DNA of 64,000 bases from Pseudomonas sp. LFM046 (GTDB lineage: Bacteria > Pseudomonadota > Gammaproteobacteria > Pseudomonadales > Pseudomonadaceae): the NCBI RefSeq assembly GCF_000949385.2, contig NZ_JYKO02000001.1:762161-826160 (forward strand), written 5' to 3'. Below the pieces are notes generated by a model that saw nothing but the letters and a program-made list of their open reading frames with translations, did not search any database and was not told where the DNA came from. Shown piece by piece: positions 55,375 through 64,000 of this stretch. How positions within the stretch are numbered: position 1 is the stretch's first letter; the number at the start of each line of letters is the position of its first letter. Made by a program: the position numbers and the translations under genes.

Positions 55375-55466
55375 GCAACCGAGCACCCCCCGGCCCGGGA
55401 AGCGAATGGATTTTCCGGATTATCAGCGGGGCCTTTTTTGCAGTCCTGTGTGGCGGGCGTGAAAAA

Positions 55467-55480
55467 TGACCATTCGGTCA
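55467..55480. promoter_or_regulatory. Orphan TetR-type palindrome
   Basis: TGACCATTCGGTCA is a perfect inverted repeat (TGACC-N4-GGTCA) like operators of TetR repressors, yet no TetR gene adjoins it. Confidence 0.4.
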
Positions 55481-55646
55481 CGATTCGCCGTGGGCAAACC
55501 ATGATTCCCCGAATGGCTGGCAATACCCTCAGTTTTCCTGTTGGCTGTAGGAGAATTCTTGTCTTTTCGCAGAAAATCTCTGGGTTTATGCATTGCCAGG
55601 AAAAATCTGGTGAACGTAAAGATTTTGTAAAGATGGCAAGCAAAAC

Positions 55647-55665
55647 TTTACTGATAAACATTCGC
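55647..55665 (+). promoter_or_regulatory. Fur box upstream of piuA
   Basis: TGATAAACATT matches 10 of 11 bases of the Fur core (about 13 of 19 overall), followed by CAAATAGAATCGC, shared with the first receptor and piuB. Confidence 0.7.
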
Positions 55666-55705
55666 AAATAGAATCGCGCCTCAAATTCACTGGGGAGTGA
55701 TTCTT

Positions 55706-57910
55706 ATGAGCAAGAAGAACAATCTGCCGCAACGTGCCCTCCTGGCATCCGCCATCGGTCTCGCCACCGTTTCGACCACCGGCCTGGCTATCGCCGCCGA
55801 GCAGGGCAAGCTCGAACTCGGGACCGTCAATGTCGATGGCAAGAGCAGCGAGAAGTCCTACAAGGTCGAGGAATCCGCCTCCGCCAAGTTCACCGCGCCG
55901 TTGCTGGACACTCCACAGACCATCACCGTGGTGCCCAAGGAAGTCATCAAGGAACAGCAGGCGTTGAGCCTGCGCCAGGTGCTGTCCAACGTCTCCGGCA
56001 TCACCTTCAATGCTGGGGAAGGCGGTGGCGGTTCCGGTGACAGCATCAACATTCGCGGCTTCTCCGCGAACAACAACATCCAGATCGACGGCCTGCGCGA
56101 CAGTGCCCAGACCAGCCGTACCGATACCTTCAACATCGAGCAGGTCGAGGTCATCAAGGGCCCGAACTCGGTGTTCGGCGGCGCCGGCACCACTGGCGGC
56201 AGCATTAACATCATCAGCAAGCAGCCCATGGACCGCGCCTTCACCACCCTGGGCGGCGGCCTCGGCACCGACAACTACCACCGCCTGACCCTGGACGCCA
56301 ACCAGCCGCTGGATGAAGTGGGTACCGGCAGCGCCTTCCGCGTGAACCTGATGGCCCACGAGAACGATGTGCCCGGCCGCGACGAAATCGATCGCGAGCG
56401 CTGGGGTGTCGCACCGTCCCTGCGCCTGGGCCTCAACGACGCTACCCGCCTGACCCTGAGCGCCTTCCATCAGACCGACGACAACCTGCCGGACTACGGC
56501 GTGCCGGCCCGTGACGGCAAGAAGCTTGCGGGTGTCAGCCGCGAGGACTACTTCGGCTGGGATAACCTGGACAAGGACGAGATCGAGCAGAACGCCTTCA
56601 CGGCGAACCTCGAGCACGATTTCAACGACAACCTGCGTCTGCAGAACCTGACCCGCTACAGCCGCATCGACCGCGACACCATCGTCTCGGCGTCGCATGT
56701 GAATATCGAGGGCGTTCCGCCGGGCCGCTACCGTCCAGCAGGTCCGCAGGCTTCCGGGCGCGACACCACCACCGAGATGTGGATCAACCAGACCAACCTG
56801 CGCGCCAGCTTCGACACCTTCGGCCTGGGCCATGAGCTGGTCACCGGCGCCGAGATTTCTCGCGAGGACTTCGACCTCAAGAGCTACAACCACGGTCTGG
56901 GCAACGCGGTGTACCCGTCGAATGGCTTCGACCTGTCGAACCCGCCCGGCCACTGGGTCGGCCCGGTAAACAAGACCACCACCGGATTCACCGAGAACCA
57001 GCTGGACGACAAGGCGCTGTATGTCTTCGACACCATCGCCCTGAACGAGCAGTGGGACTTCAACGCCGGCCTGCGTTACGACTGGTTCAAGGGGCACAGC
57101 GATACCTTCGGTGCGACCCACCAGCAGACCGGCGACTTCACTTCCAGGGACGAAGAGCTCAGCAGCCGCGTCGGCCTGGTCTACAAGCCGGTGGAAAACG
57201 GCCGCTTCTATGTGGCCTGGGGCAACTCCTTCAACCCCTCCGCGGAAAGCATCGCCTCCAACGGTGGCGGTCTGAACGCGAACACCGAAAACCTGGATCC
57301 GGAAGAGAACGAGACCTGGGAACTGGGCACCAAGTGGGAAGTGCTGGATGGTCGCCTGGAGCTGGACGGTGCGCTGTTCCGCGTGGAGAAGACCAATGCG
57401 CGTGAAACCATGGCCGATGGTTCGACCCAGCTGGCTGGCAAGCAGCGTGTCGAAGGGGTGGAACTGGGCCTGACCGGCCACATCACCGAGCAGTGGGACG
57501 TGTTCGCCAACTACACCTTCCAGTCGAGTGAGACCCTCGAGGCCGCCGACACCGCTGCGGGGATCGCTCGCGAAGGCCAGGCGCTGGCCAACACCCCACC
57601 GCGCTCCTTCAACCTGTGGACCACCTACGAACTGCCGGAAGGCTGGACCCTGGGCTACGGCGCGCGCTACGTGAGCGAACGTAACGTCAGCTCCAGCACC
57701 ACCGCCAAACTGGACGCCTACTGGGTGCACAACGCCATGGTCGGCTACAAGGTCAGCAGGAATCTGGACTTGCAGCTGAACGTGAACAACCTGTTCGACA
57801 AGGACTACGTGGAGCGTGTGCGTCAGCAGAACGGTACCGACGCGCGCTCTTCCGCCATCGAATACGGCGATGCCCGTTCGGCGATCCTGACCGCCAGCTA
57901 CTCGTTCTGA
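55706..57910 (+). CDS. piuA: TonB-dependent siderophore receptor PiuA (paralogue 2)
   Basis: A 734-residue receptor. The signal peptide ends near AIAAE, the TonB box region is LGTVNVDG, the plug has VLSNVSGITFNAGEGG and VEVIKGPNSVFGGAG, and the barrel ends in Phe (TASYSF). It is collinear and very similar with the receptor at 51.2-53.4 kb. PiuA in P. aeruginosa takes up catecholate siderophore mimics, including siderophore cephalosporins. The ATG at 55706 follows GGGGAG by eight bases. piuB follows. Confidence 0.85.
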   Translation: MSKKNNLPQRALLASAIGLATVSTTGLAIAAEQGKLELGTVNVDGKSSEKSYKVEESASAKFTAPLLDTPQTITVVPKEVIKEQQALSLRQVLSNVSGITFNAGEGGGGSGDSINIRGFSANNNIQIDGLRDSAQTSRTDTFNIEQVEVIKGPNSVFGGAGTTGGSINIISKQPMDRAFTTLGGGLGTDNYHRLTLDANQPLDEVGTGSAFRVNLMAHENDVPGRDEIDRERWGVAPSLRLGLNDATRLTLSAFHQTDDNLPDYGVPARDGKKLAGVSREDYFGWDNLDKDEIEQNAFTANLEHDFNDNLRLQNLTRYSRIDRDTIVSASHVNIEGVPPGRYRPAGPQASGRDTTTEMWINQTNLRASFDTFGLGHELVTGAEISREDFDLKSYNHGLGNAVYPSNGFDLSNPPGHWVGPVNKTTTGFTENQLDDKALYVFDTIALNEQWDFNAGLRYDWFKGHSDTFGATHQQTGDFTSRDEELSSRVGLVYKPVENGRFYVAWGNSFNPSAESIASNGGGLNANTENLDPEENETWELGTKWEVLDGRLELDGALFRVEKTNARETMADGSTQLAGKQRVEGVELGLTGHITEQWDVFANYTFQSSETLEAADTAAGIAREGQALANTPPRSFNLWTTYELPEGWTLGYGARYVSERNVSSSTTAKLDAYWVHNAMVGYKVSRNLDLQLNVNNLFDKDYVERVRQQNGTDARSSAIEYGDARSAILTASYSF

Positions 57911-57920
57911 CGAACGAGCC

Positions 57921-57947
57921 GCGGGCCCTGACTGGCGCAGGGCCCGC
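57921..57947 (+). terminator. Stem-loop between piuA and piuB
   Basis: A 10-bp perfect stem (GCGGGCCCTG / CAGGGCCCGC) with a seven-base loop and no T-tract; a possible transcript-stabilising or attenuating hairpin. Confidence 0.45.
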
Positions 57948-58090
57948 GCTGCTGTAAATAAAGGGTAAACGCTCAAATTCCTGGTTTAATGCATCCCGTT
58001 CTCAAATAAAATCGCCTCCCGGTCAGGCATGGGGCCGACCGCGAACGAGCGAGTTGATGCGTCGCCAGGCGCGTATCCGAGGGATATCAC

Positions 58091-60652
58091 GTGTTGAAGA
58101 AGACCCTGTTCCAGCTGCACTGGCTGTTCGGAATCAGTGCCGGACTGGTACTGGCCCTGATGGGCATCACCGGGGCGGCCTACAGCTTCCAGGAGGAGAT
58201 CCTCCGCCTGCTCAATGCAGAGACCCTCACCGTGCAGGTGCGCGAGGGCGGTGTGCTGCCCCCGGCTGAGCTGGTGAGCAGGATCGAGGCGGCCGAAGGC
58301 AAGAAGGTCAACGGCCTCTGGGTGGAAACCCGCGATGACCACGCCGCCCGCGTCTTCTTCTCCCCGCCGCCCGGCGAACGCCGTGGCCCGATGCGTTATT
58401 TCGATCCCTATACCGGCGAGCTGCTGGGGCAGCCGACCGGTCAGCAGTTCTTCAACCTGATGCTGCAACTGCACCGCTACCTCGCCATGGGCGACTTCGG
58501 CCAGCAGATCACCGCCGCGTCCACCCTGATCCTGATCTTCTTCTGCCTCTCCGGCCTCTACCTGCGCTGGCCTCGCAAGGCCACCCACTGGCGCGCCTGG
58601 CTGACCCTGGACTGGTCGCGCAAGGGGCGCAGCTTCAACTGGGACCTGCATGCCGTGGCAGGCACCTGGTGCCTGGTGTTCTATCTCCTGGCGGCATTGA
58701 CTGGCCTGTCCTGGTCGTACGGGTGGTACCGCGAAGGCCTCAATCGCCTGCTGTCCGATGCGCCTGCCGGCCAGCAGGGCAAACCGGGCGAGCGCCGTGG
58801 CGAAGGCCGGGGCCGCCCCGATATGCAAGCACCGTCCGGCCCGCCGCTGGTGGTGGACTATGACGCGGTGTGGAACGCCATCCGCGACACCGCCGGCCCT
58901 GCAATGACGGCCTACAACCTGCGCCTACCCCCGGTGGGCGGCAAGCCGGCCACCGTGTTCTACCTGCTGGATGACGCCGAGCACTCCCGCGCCCTGAATC
59001 AGATCACCCTCGATCCGGCGACCGGCAAGGTGACGCGCAGTGAGCGTTACAACGACAAGAGCTTCAAGGCCCAACTGCTGACCAGCATCTATGCCCTGCA
59101 TGTTGGCGAATACTTCGGCCTGACCGGCCGCATCCTGGTGACGCTGGCCAGCCTCACCATGCCGCTGTTCTTCGTCACCGGTTGGCTGCTCTACCTCGAC
59201 CGCCGTCGCAAGAAGCGGGCGGTCAAGGCGGCCCGTGGCGGTCTGGCCGACAGTGGCGGCAAGGATTCCTGGCTGATCGGCTTCGCCAGCCAGAGCGGCT
59301 TTGCCGAGCAACTGGCCTGGCAGAGCGCCGGCCAGCTCCAGGCCGCCGGCCTGCCGGTGCGGGTCGAACCCTTGGCCGCGCTGGATGGCGGCACCCTGGC
59401 CCAGGCGCGCAATGCGCTCTTCGTGGTCAGCACCTTCGGTGACGGCGAGGCTCCAGACGGCGCCCGCGGCTTCGAGCGCAAGGTGCTCGGCCAGGCTTCC
59501 CAGCTCGCCGGCCTGCGCTTCGCCGTGCTGGCCCTCGGTGACCGCCAGTACGATCAGTTCTGCGGGTTTGGCCGGCGTCTGCAAACCTGGCTGAAAGGGC
59601 AGGGCGCGAGTCAGTTGTTCGATCCCGTGGAAGTGGACAATGGCGATGGTGCTGCCCTGCAGCACTGGCAGCAGCAACTGGCCCAGGTGTCCGGCAGCGC
59701 CATGCTGACGCCCTGGAGCGGTTCGGCCTTCGAAAGCTGGACCCTGGAAGGCCGTGAACACCTCAATCCGGGCAGTCAGGGCGAGTCCACCTGGCTGCTT
59801 CGCTTGCGTGCGCCGACGGGCAGCCAGGTGGATTGGCAGGCCGGTGACCTGGTGGAAATCCTCCCGTGCCAAGCCGAACCGGTCATCGAGGCCTGGCTCG
59901 AGCAGCACCACCTCGACGGCGACGCCCAGGTGGAACTGGACGGCCTGCGGCAGCCCCTGCGCCGCGCCCTGGCGGGGCGCCTGCTGCCGAACTCCTTCGA
60001 GCATCTGGTTGGCCTTCAGCCCCAGGCTCTGGTGCAGGCGCTGATCGGTCTGTCGGTGCGCCAGTACTCCATTGCGTCCCTGCCCAGTGACGGAGTCCTG
60101 GAGTTGATCGTGCGCCAGGAGCAGCACGCGGACGGCAGCCTGGGCATCGCCTCCGGCTGGCTGACCCATTTCCTGGCAGAAGGCGCCGTGGTGCCCCTGC
60201 GCTTGCGCCGCAACAGCCGCTTCCACCTGATCGACGAAGACCGCCCACTGATCTTCATCGGCAATGGCACGGGCCTCGCGGGCCTGCGTGGCCTGGTCAA
60301 GGCCGCTATCGCCGCAGGCCGTCACCGCAACTGGCTGCTGTTCGGCGAGCGCAACGAGGCGTATGACTTCTACTGCCGCGACGAGCTGCAAGGCTGGCTG
60401 GCTCGGAGCGAACTGCAGCGCCTGGACCTCGCCTTCTCCCGCGACCAGGCCGAGAAGGTCTACGTGCAGGACCGCCTGCGCGAAGCCGCCGATGAACTGC
60501 AGAGCTGGCTGGCACAGGGGGCGACTCTCTATGTCTGCGGCAGCCTGCAGGGCATGGCCGAAGGCGTCGACCGCGCGCTGCGCGACATTCTCGGCGATGC
60601 GGCGTTGGAACAGCTGAGCGACGAGGGCCGCTACCGTCGCGATGTGTACTGA
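58091..60652 (+). CDS. piuB: PiuB-type flavin reductase (PepSY membrane domain + flavodoxin/FNR)
   Basis: An 853-residue membrane protein. The N-terminal part up to about residue 385 is a PepSY-associated domain with four helices ([59 protein letters not shown]) and conserved histidines ([16 protein letters not shown]). A flavodoxin-like domain ([12 protein letters not shown]) and a C-terminal FAD/NADPH reductase ([30 protein letters not shown]) follow. It would reduce ferric chelates delivered through PiuA using NADPH. A GTG at 58091 is the start used; the conserved CAAATAAAATCGC element lies upstream at 58003-58015. Confidence 0.9.
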   Translation: MLKKTLFQLHWLFGISAGLVLALMGITGAAYSFQEEILRLLNAETLTVQVREGGVLPPAELVSRIEAAEGKKVNGLWVETRDDHAARVFFSPPPGERRGPMRYFDPYTGELLGQPTGQQFFNLMLQLHRYLAMGDFGQQITAASTLILIFFCLSGLYLRWPRKATHWRAWLTLDWSRKGRSFNWDLHAVAGTWCLVFYLLAALTGLSWSYGWYREGLNRLLSDAPAGQQGKPGERRGEGRGRPDMQAPSGPPLVVDYDAVWNAIRDTAGPAMTAYNLRLPPVGGKPATVFYLLDDAEHSRALNQITLDPATGKVTRSERYNDKSFKAQLLTSIYALHVGEYFGLTGRILVTLASLTMPLFFVTGWLLYLDRRRKKRAVKAARGGLADSGGKDSWLIGFASQSGFAEQLAWQSAGQLQAAGLPVRVEPLAALDGGTLAQARNALFVVSTFGDGEAPDGARGFERKVLGQASQLAGLRFAVLALGDRQYDQFCGFGRRLQTWLKGQGASQLFDPVEVDNGDGAALQHWQQQLAQVSGSAMLTPWSGSAFESWTLEGREHLNPGSQGESTWLLRLRAPTGSQVDWQAGDLVEILPCQAEPVIEAWLEQHHLDGDAQVELDGLRQPLRRALAGRLLPNSFEHLVGLQPQALVQALIGLSVRQYSIASLPSDGVLELIVRQEQHADGSLGIASGWLTHFLAEGAVVPLRLRRNSRFHLIDEDRPLIFIGNGTGLAGLRGLVKAAIAAGRHRNWLLFGERNEAYDFYCRDELQGWLARSELQRLDLAFSRDQAEKVYVQDRLREAADELQSWLAQGATLYVCGSLQGMAEGVDRALRDILGDAALEQLSDEGRYRRDVY

Positions 60653-60697
60653 GGCGCGCTGCGCCATACCTGGTGATCCCTGCTCCTAGGGAATGCT

Positions 60698-60725
60698 CGC
60701 CCCGCCATGTGCGGGGCGTTTTTTT
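60698..60725 (+). terminator. Rho-independent terminator of piuB
   Basis: An 8-bp GC stem (CGCCCCGC / GCGGGGCG) with a five-base loop and seven T residues. Confidence 0.93.
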
Positions 60726-60732
60726 GCTTGTC

Positions 60733-60769
60733 TCCTCTCTCCCTTTGGGAGAGGGGCCGGGGGAGAGGG
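60733..60769. repeat. CTCTCCC-type intergenic palindrome
   Basis: CTCTCCC-TTT-GGGAGAG forms a hairpin, followed by GGGGGAGAGGG. This kind of element is dispersed between genes in many proteobacterial genomes. Confidence 0.55.
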
Positions 60770-60835
60770 CACAGGTTGCCGTCGCGAAGAAATTCGCCCC
60801 CGCAAGGTCCCGGGCTTTTAGCCATAATCCGCTAC

Positions 60836-61582
60836 ATGAACAGACGAATCCTCTTGAACTGCGACATGGGTGAAAGCTTCGGCGCCTGGCGCATGGGTGA
60901 CGACGAGCACGCCATGCCGCTGGTGGACCAGGCGAACCTGGCCTGCGGCTTCCACGCCGCCGATCCCCTGACCATGCAGCGCACGGTGGAACTGGCGTTG
61001 CGGCACAACGTGCGGATCGGGGCCCATCCGGCCTACCCGGACCTCGCCGGCTTCGGCCGTCGCCACATGGCCTGCTCGCCTGAAGAAGTCCGCGCCCAGG
61101 TGCTCTACCAGATCGGTGCGCTGGAAGCCTTCTGCCGGGCGGCGGGCACCCAGGTGGGCTACGTGAAACCCCATGGCGCCCTGTACAACGACCTGGTCCG
61201 TGACGATGCCCTGCTGGCCGCTGTGCTGGATGCCTGCGCCAGTTACCGCAAGGGCTTGCCGTTGATGGTGCTGGCACTGGCGGACAACACGCGCGAGCTG
61301 CAACTGGCCGACGCCGCCGACGTGCCGCTGATGTTCGAGGCCTTCGCCGATCGCGCCTACCTCGCCGATGGCCAGTTGGCGCCCCGGCGACTGGCTGGCG
61401 CGGTGCACCATGACCCGGAGCGCATCCTCGACCAGGCCCTGGCCATCGCCGCCGGTGAGCCATTCCCGGATATCGACGGCAAACCCCTGCGGCTGACCGC
61501 CGACAGCCTCTGCGTGCATGGCGACAACCCCGAATCCCTGGCGGTGCTGCGCCGACTGCGAGGCAAACTGGACGCCCTATGA
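60836..61582 (+). CDS. pxpA: 5-oxoprolinase subunit A (LamB/YcsF family)
   Basis: A 248-residue protein of the YcsF family. Signatures are [10 protein letters not shown] at the start, HDADP-type [18 protein letters not shown] and VKPHGALYN. Together with PxpB and PxpC it hydrolyses 5-oxo-L-proline to glutamate using ATP, a housekeeping repair of this damage product. The ATG at 60836 gives the family-typical N-terminus. The stop overlaps pxpB by four bases. Confidence 0.94.
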   Translation: MNRRILLNCDMGESFGAWRMGDDEHAMPLVDQANLACGFHAADPLTMQRTVELALRHNVRIGAHPAYPDLAGFGRRHMACSPEEVRAQVLYQIGALEAFCRAAGTQVGYVKPHGALYNDLVRDDALLAAVLDACASYRKGLPLMVLALADNTRELQLADAADVPLMFEAFADRAYLADGQLAPRRLAGAVHHDPERILDQALAIAAGEPFPDIDGKPLRLTADSLCVHGDNPESLAVLRRLRGKLDAL

Positions 61583-62256
61583 TCCGCCTCGAACCCGCCG
61601 GCGCCGAAGCCTTGCTGCTGGTGCTGGCTGAAGAACCGGATGCGCTTTTGCCCCAACGCATCGCCGTGCTGGCAGAGACCCTGCGCCAGCACTTCGGCCA
61701 CCTGCTGGTGGACGTTGTGCCCGGCTGGACCACCTTGCTGCTGCACTACGACCTGAGCCGCACCGACCACCAGGCCCTGACCCGTCATATCGAGCCCCTG
61801 CTGGAAGACTGGCTTTCAGCGCCGGTCAGCGGCGACGCTGGTCGGCTGCACGAAATCCCCATCTGGTACTGCGGCGAAGACCTTGCCTGGATCGCCGAAT
61901 CCTGCGGCTTGTCCACGGACCAGGTGGTGGATATCCACAGCAGTGCCGAGTACCGCGTGGGCGCCATCGGCTTTTCCCCCGGCTTCGCTTACCTGGGCGG
62001 TCTGGATTCACGCCTCGCCCTGCCGCGCCGGAGCAGCCCGCGCATTCGTGTGCCCGCGGGCAGCCTGGCCATCGCCGAACGCCAGACGGCCATCTATCCA
62101 CAGGCCTCCCCCGGCGGCTGGCACCTGCTCGGGCTCTGTCCCTGGGTTCTGTTCGATGCCCATCGCGAGCCGCCTTGCCCGCTGGCGCTGGGGGACAGGG
62201 TGCGCTTCGTCGCCATTGACGAAGCCCGCTACCGCGCTGAAGGAGGCGAAGCATGA
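61579..62256 (+). CDS. pxpB: 5-oxoprolinase subunit B (KipI family)
   Basis: A 225-residue cyclophilin-like-fold protein of the KipI/AHS1 family. Signatures are [23 protein letters not shown] and [16 protein letters not shown]. It forms a complex with PxpC and works with PxpA. The start overlaps pxpA and its stop overlaps pxpC, so the three are translationally coupled. Confidence 0.94.
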   Translation: MIRLEPAGAEALLLVLAEEPDALLPQRIAVLAETLRQHFGHLLVDVVPGWTTLLLHYDLSRTDHQALTRHIEPLLEDWLSAPVSGDAGRLHEIPIWYCGEDLAWIAESCGLSTDQVVDIHSSAEYRVGAIGFSPGFAYLGGLDSRLALPRRSSPRIRVPAGSLAIAERQTAIYPQASPGGWHLLGLCPWVLFDAHREPPCPLALGDRVRFVAIDEARYRAEGGEA

Positions 62257-63173
62257 GCGGCTTGCGGGTGGTCAAGGCCGGCCCCCTGAGCCTGCTGCAG
62301 GACGCCGGCCGACTGGGCTGGCAACACCTTGGCGTCTCTCCGGCCGGTCCCATGGACCCCTTGGCCGCGGCGTGGGCCAACCGGCTGCTGGACAATTCCC
62401 GGACGTGCGCGGTGCTGGAAATCGCCCTGGGCGGAGTGGAACTGGAGGCGGAAGAGGCGCTCTGGGTGGCGCTGGCCGGTGCCGACATGCCGCTGACGGT
62501 GGACAACGAACCGCGCCTCAACTGGTCGAGATTCCGCCTGGAAGCGGGTCAGCGCCTGCGGATCGGGTTCGCCCGCAGTGGTCAGCGGATTTACCTGGCG
62601 CTGGTGGACGGCATTCGCGCCGAACCGGTACTGGGCAGCGTCGCCTGCCAGATGCGCGAGGGCCTTGGCGGGCTGGATGGCGAAGGTAGCCGACTGGTTG
62701 AGGGTGATGTGCTCATGGGCGGTGCCGGTGAGTTCTCCTCGGGCGCCAGCGTGCCCTGGCCGTGGCAGCCGGACTACAAGGCCGCGCAACTGCTACGGGT
62801 GCTGATCGGCGGTGACGCGGCCAGCTTCGCTGAGGAACAGGCGCGGGCATTCTTCGAACAGCCCTGGCAGCTCAGCCCGCAGTCCGACCGAATGGGCGCG
62901 CGGCTCCAGGGGGACCCCATCCTCGCCCCGCATCGGCAGTGGTCTCAAGGCGTGGTCAGCGGCGCGATCCAGGTGCCGCCGGACGGACAGCCCATCGTGC
63001 TCATGGCCGACCGCCAGACCATGGGCGGCTATCCCATCCTCGGCTGGGTACACCCGCTCGACCTTGGGCGCCTGGCGCAATGCCCGGCGAACCAGGTGCT
63101 GCGTTTCATCGCCATGAGCCTGGAAGATGCCCAGGACGAGTTGCGGGAGTTCTATCGGTTCTTTGGGCGGTAG
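62253..63173 (+). CDS. pxpC: 5-oxoprolinase subunit C (KipA family)
   Basis: A 306-residue AHS2/KipA family protein. Signatures are LSLLQDAGRLGWQHLGVSPAGPMD, simplified by key residues D-x-GR-G and GP-D, followed by LGGVEL and QSDRMGARL and a late MADRQTMGGYP. It completes the PxpABC complex. It converges with the Lrp-type gene 37 bases away. Confidence 0.94.
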   Translation: MSGLRVVKAGPLSLLQDAGRLGWQHLGVSPAGPMDPLAAAWANRLLDNSRTCAVLEIALGGVELEAEEALWVALAGADMPLTVDNEPRLNWSRFRLEAGQRLRIGFARSGQRIYLALVDGIRAEPVLGSVACQMREGLGGLDGEGSRLVEGDVLMGGAGEFSSGASVPWPWQPDYKAAQLLRVLIGGDAASFAEEQARAFFEQPWQLSPQSDRMGARLQGDPILAPHRQWSQGVVSGAIQVPPDGQPIVLMADRQTMGGYPILGWVHPLDLGRLAQCPANQVLRFIAMSLEDAQDELREFYRFFGR

Positions 63174-63210
63174 GATTTCACCCCCCTGCAGAAGAGCAGT
63201 TCTCCCCTGT

Positions 63211-63693
63211 CTATTTCGGCAGGTGATTTAGCGGCAAAGGCGACGGCGCCTTCACTGTCTGGATGGCGAAGTTGCTGCGGATATCGCTGACCCCGGGAAG
63301 CCTGAGCAGGGTGCCGGTGAGGAAGTGTTCGTAGGCGCGCAGGTCCGGCACCACCACCTGCAGCAGGAAGTCCGACTCCCCCGAAACCAGATGCACCGAG
63401 ATCACTTCCGGCAGGTTGATCACCGCCTCGCGGAATGCATCGGCCTGTTCCTGATGGTGGCGCTCCACCTTGATCCCGACGAATACCGTCAGCCCCAGGC
63501 CGACTTCGTCGCGGTCCAGGCTGGCGTGGTAGCCACGGATCACTCCGGCCTCTTCCAGTAGACGTACCCGACGCAGGCAGGGGGAGGCGGACAGGCCGAT
63601 TTCATCTGCCAGTTGCACGTTGCTGAGGCGCCCGTCGCGCTGCAGGGCGGCGAGAATCCGGTGGTCCAGAGCGTCGAGTTTGAGTTTTGGCAT
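63211..63693 (-). CDS. Lrp/AsnC family transcriptional regulator
   Basis: A 160-residue regulator with an N-terminal helix-turn-helix (LDRRILAALQRDGRL-like start; LADEIGLSASPCLRRV) and a C-terminal RAM ligand domain (VSGESDFLLQV). It is divergent from the LysE-type exporter gene, the usual pairing in which an Lrp protein senses an amino acid and induces its exporter. Confidence 0.92.
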   Translation of the reverse strand: MPKLKLDALDHRILAALQRDGRLSNVQLADEIGLSASPCLRRVRLLEEAGVIRGYHASLDRDEVGLGLTVFVGIKVERHHQEQADAFREAVINLPEVISVHLVSGESDFLLQVVVPDLRAYEHFLTGTLLRLPGVSDIRSNFAIQTVKAPSPLPLNHLPK

Positions 63694-63826
63694 ATATGGC
63701 CTGAGCTGATTTGATTTGTTGGCAGGAAATGCCAGAAATCATGACTGTGCTAGTCAAATACGCAAGCACCTGCCCCGGTCTTCAGCCCTAGAATTTTTCC
63801 TCCAATCACCGATTCGGAGTGAAGAA

Positions 63827-64000
63827 ATGACCGGCTTTCTCATCGCCCTGGCGGTGGTCTACCTGCTACCCGGGCCGGACATGATCCTCCTGCTGCAAAC
63901 CGGCGCCCGCGAAGGGCGAAGCATGGCCCTGGCCACCGCCCTGGGCCTTGCGCTGGCTCGCAGCTGCCATGTGGCGCTCGCCGGGCTCGGCCTGGCCGTT
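63827..64000 (+). CDS. LysE family amino-acid exporter (5' part)
   Basis: The first 58 codons of a LysE/RhtB-type transporter. Visible features are the first helix, LLPGPDMILLL (the family's PGP motif), and TGAREGRSMAL..TALGLALA with a second hydrophobic stretch. It exports amino acids. The gene continues beyond the window. The ATG at 63827 has GGAGTGAAG upstream. It is divergent from the Lrp-type gene, with a 133-base shared promoter region. Confidence 0.9.
   Translation, partial: MTGFLIALAVVYLLPGPDMILLLQTGAREGRSMALATALGLALARSCHVALAGLGLAV

Larger units (their letters stand above)
55375..55705 (+). other. Intergenic region before piuA, with Fur box and palindrome
   Basis: A 331-base gap. 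It holds a TetR-like palindrome at 55467-55480 and a Fur-like site at 55647-55665. No gene is supported in it; a possible terminator with six T residues lies near 55429-55440. Confidence 0.6.

Noticed and set aside
55586-57976. A 796-residue open frame antisense to piuA
   Set aside because: Shadow of a clear TonB receptor gene in codon-biased DNA; no independent start or motif.
57961-58000. A Fur box upstream of piuB
   Set aside because: The best alignment matches only about half the Fur core; only the downstream CAAATAAAATCGC is shared with the receptor promoters.

Overview
The window looks like the core chromosome of a high-GC Pseudomonas. The gene content and order (piu iron genes, speC, a chemoreceptor, ampED, a DUF1631 gene, nadC, tRNA-Thr, pilABCD, coaE-yacG, ndh, tRNA cluster, clpB, pgeF-rluD, bamD, pilSR, thiO, minor pilins) follow, from memory, the P. 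aeruginosa PA4513-PA4556 region, with local insertions and rearrangements. I saw no insertion sequence, prophage, integrase or CRISPR array. The species cannot be fixed from the sequence alone; a non-aeruginosa Pseudomonas is most likely.

Layout. (1) 1-11.7 kb: type IV pilus minor pilins and tip protein (a PilY1-like tail, fimT, then fimU-pilV-pilW-pilX-pilY1-pilE, with thiO sitting between fimT and fimU) followed by the convergent pilSR two-component genes. (2) 11.7-22.4 kb: housekeeping genes (nadE, bamD, rluD-pgeF, clpB) and a DUF1631-PilZ gene pair. (3) 22.4-27.9 kb: tRNA-Asn/Pro/Lys, ndh, small conserved genes, an orphan CbiM-like permease, and yacG and coaE. (4) 27.9-34.3 kb: the pilus motor and pilin genes pilDCB / pilA with a strong sigma-54 promoter, a PglL-like O-oligosaccharyltransferase, and tRNA-Thr. 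(5) 34.3-42.4 kb: nadC, a second DUF1631 gene, ampDE, a chemoreceptor, tatD. (6) 42.6-47.7 kb: an amino-acid uptake operon whose first gene fuses an AruH-like transaminase to the transporter ATPase, with a BetI-like TetR gene at the far end. (7) 47.7-51 kb: prfC and speC with a long leader. (8) 51-60.7 kb: a Fur-type iron locus with two paralogous TonB receptors, PiuC hydroxylase, an FMN alpha-hydroxyacid oxidase and PiuB reductase. (9) 60.8-64 kb: 5-oxoprolinase genes pxpABC, an Lrp/AsnC regulator and the start of a LysE exporter.

How the parts work together. Regions 1 and 4 make one machine: PilB, PilC and PilD assemble PilA fibres, the minor pilins and PilY1 prime and cap them, PilSR drives pilA through sigma-54, and the PglL-like enzyme may glycosylate the pilin. 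Region 8 would import ferric siderophore-like chelates and reduce or process them inside the cell. Regions 6 and 9 are nitrogen and amino-acid scavenging modules.

The best candidates for something new are the transaminase-ATPase fusion, the DUF1631-PilZ pair with its remote DUF1631 paralogue, the alpha-hydroxyacid oxidase inside the iron cassette, and the pilin oligosaccharyltransferase whose neighbouring pilin lacks the C-terminal serine acceptor.
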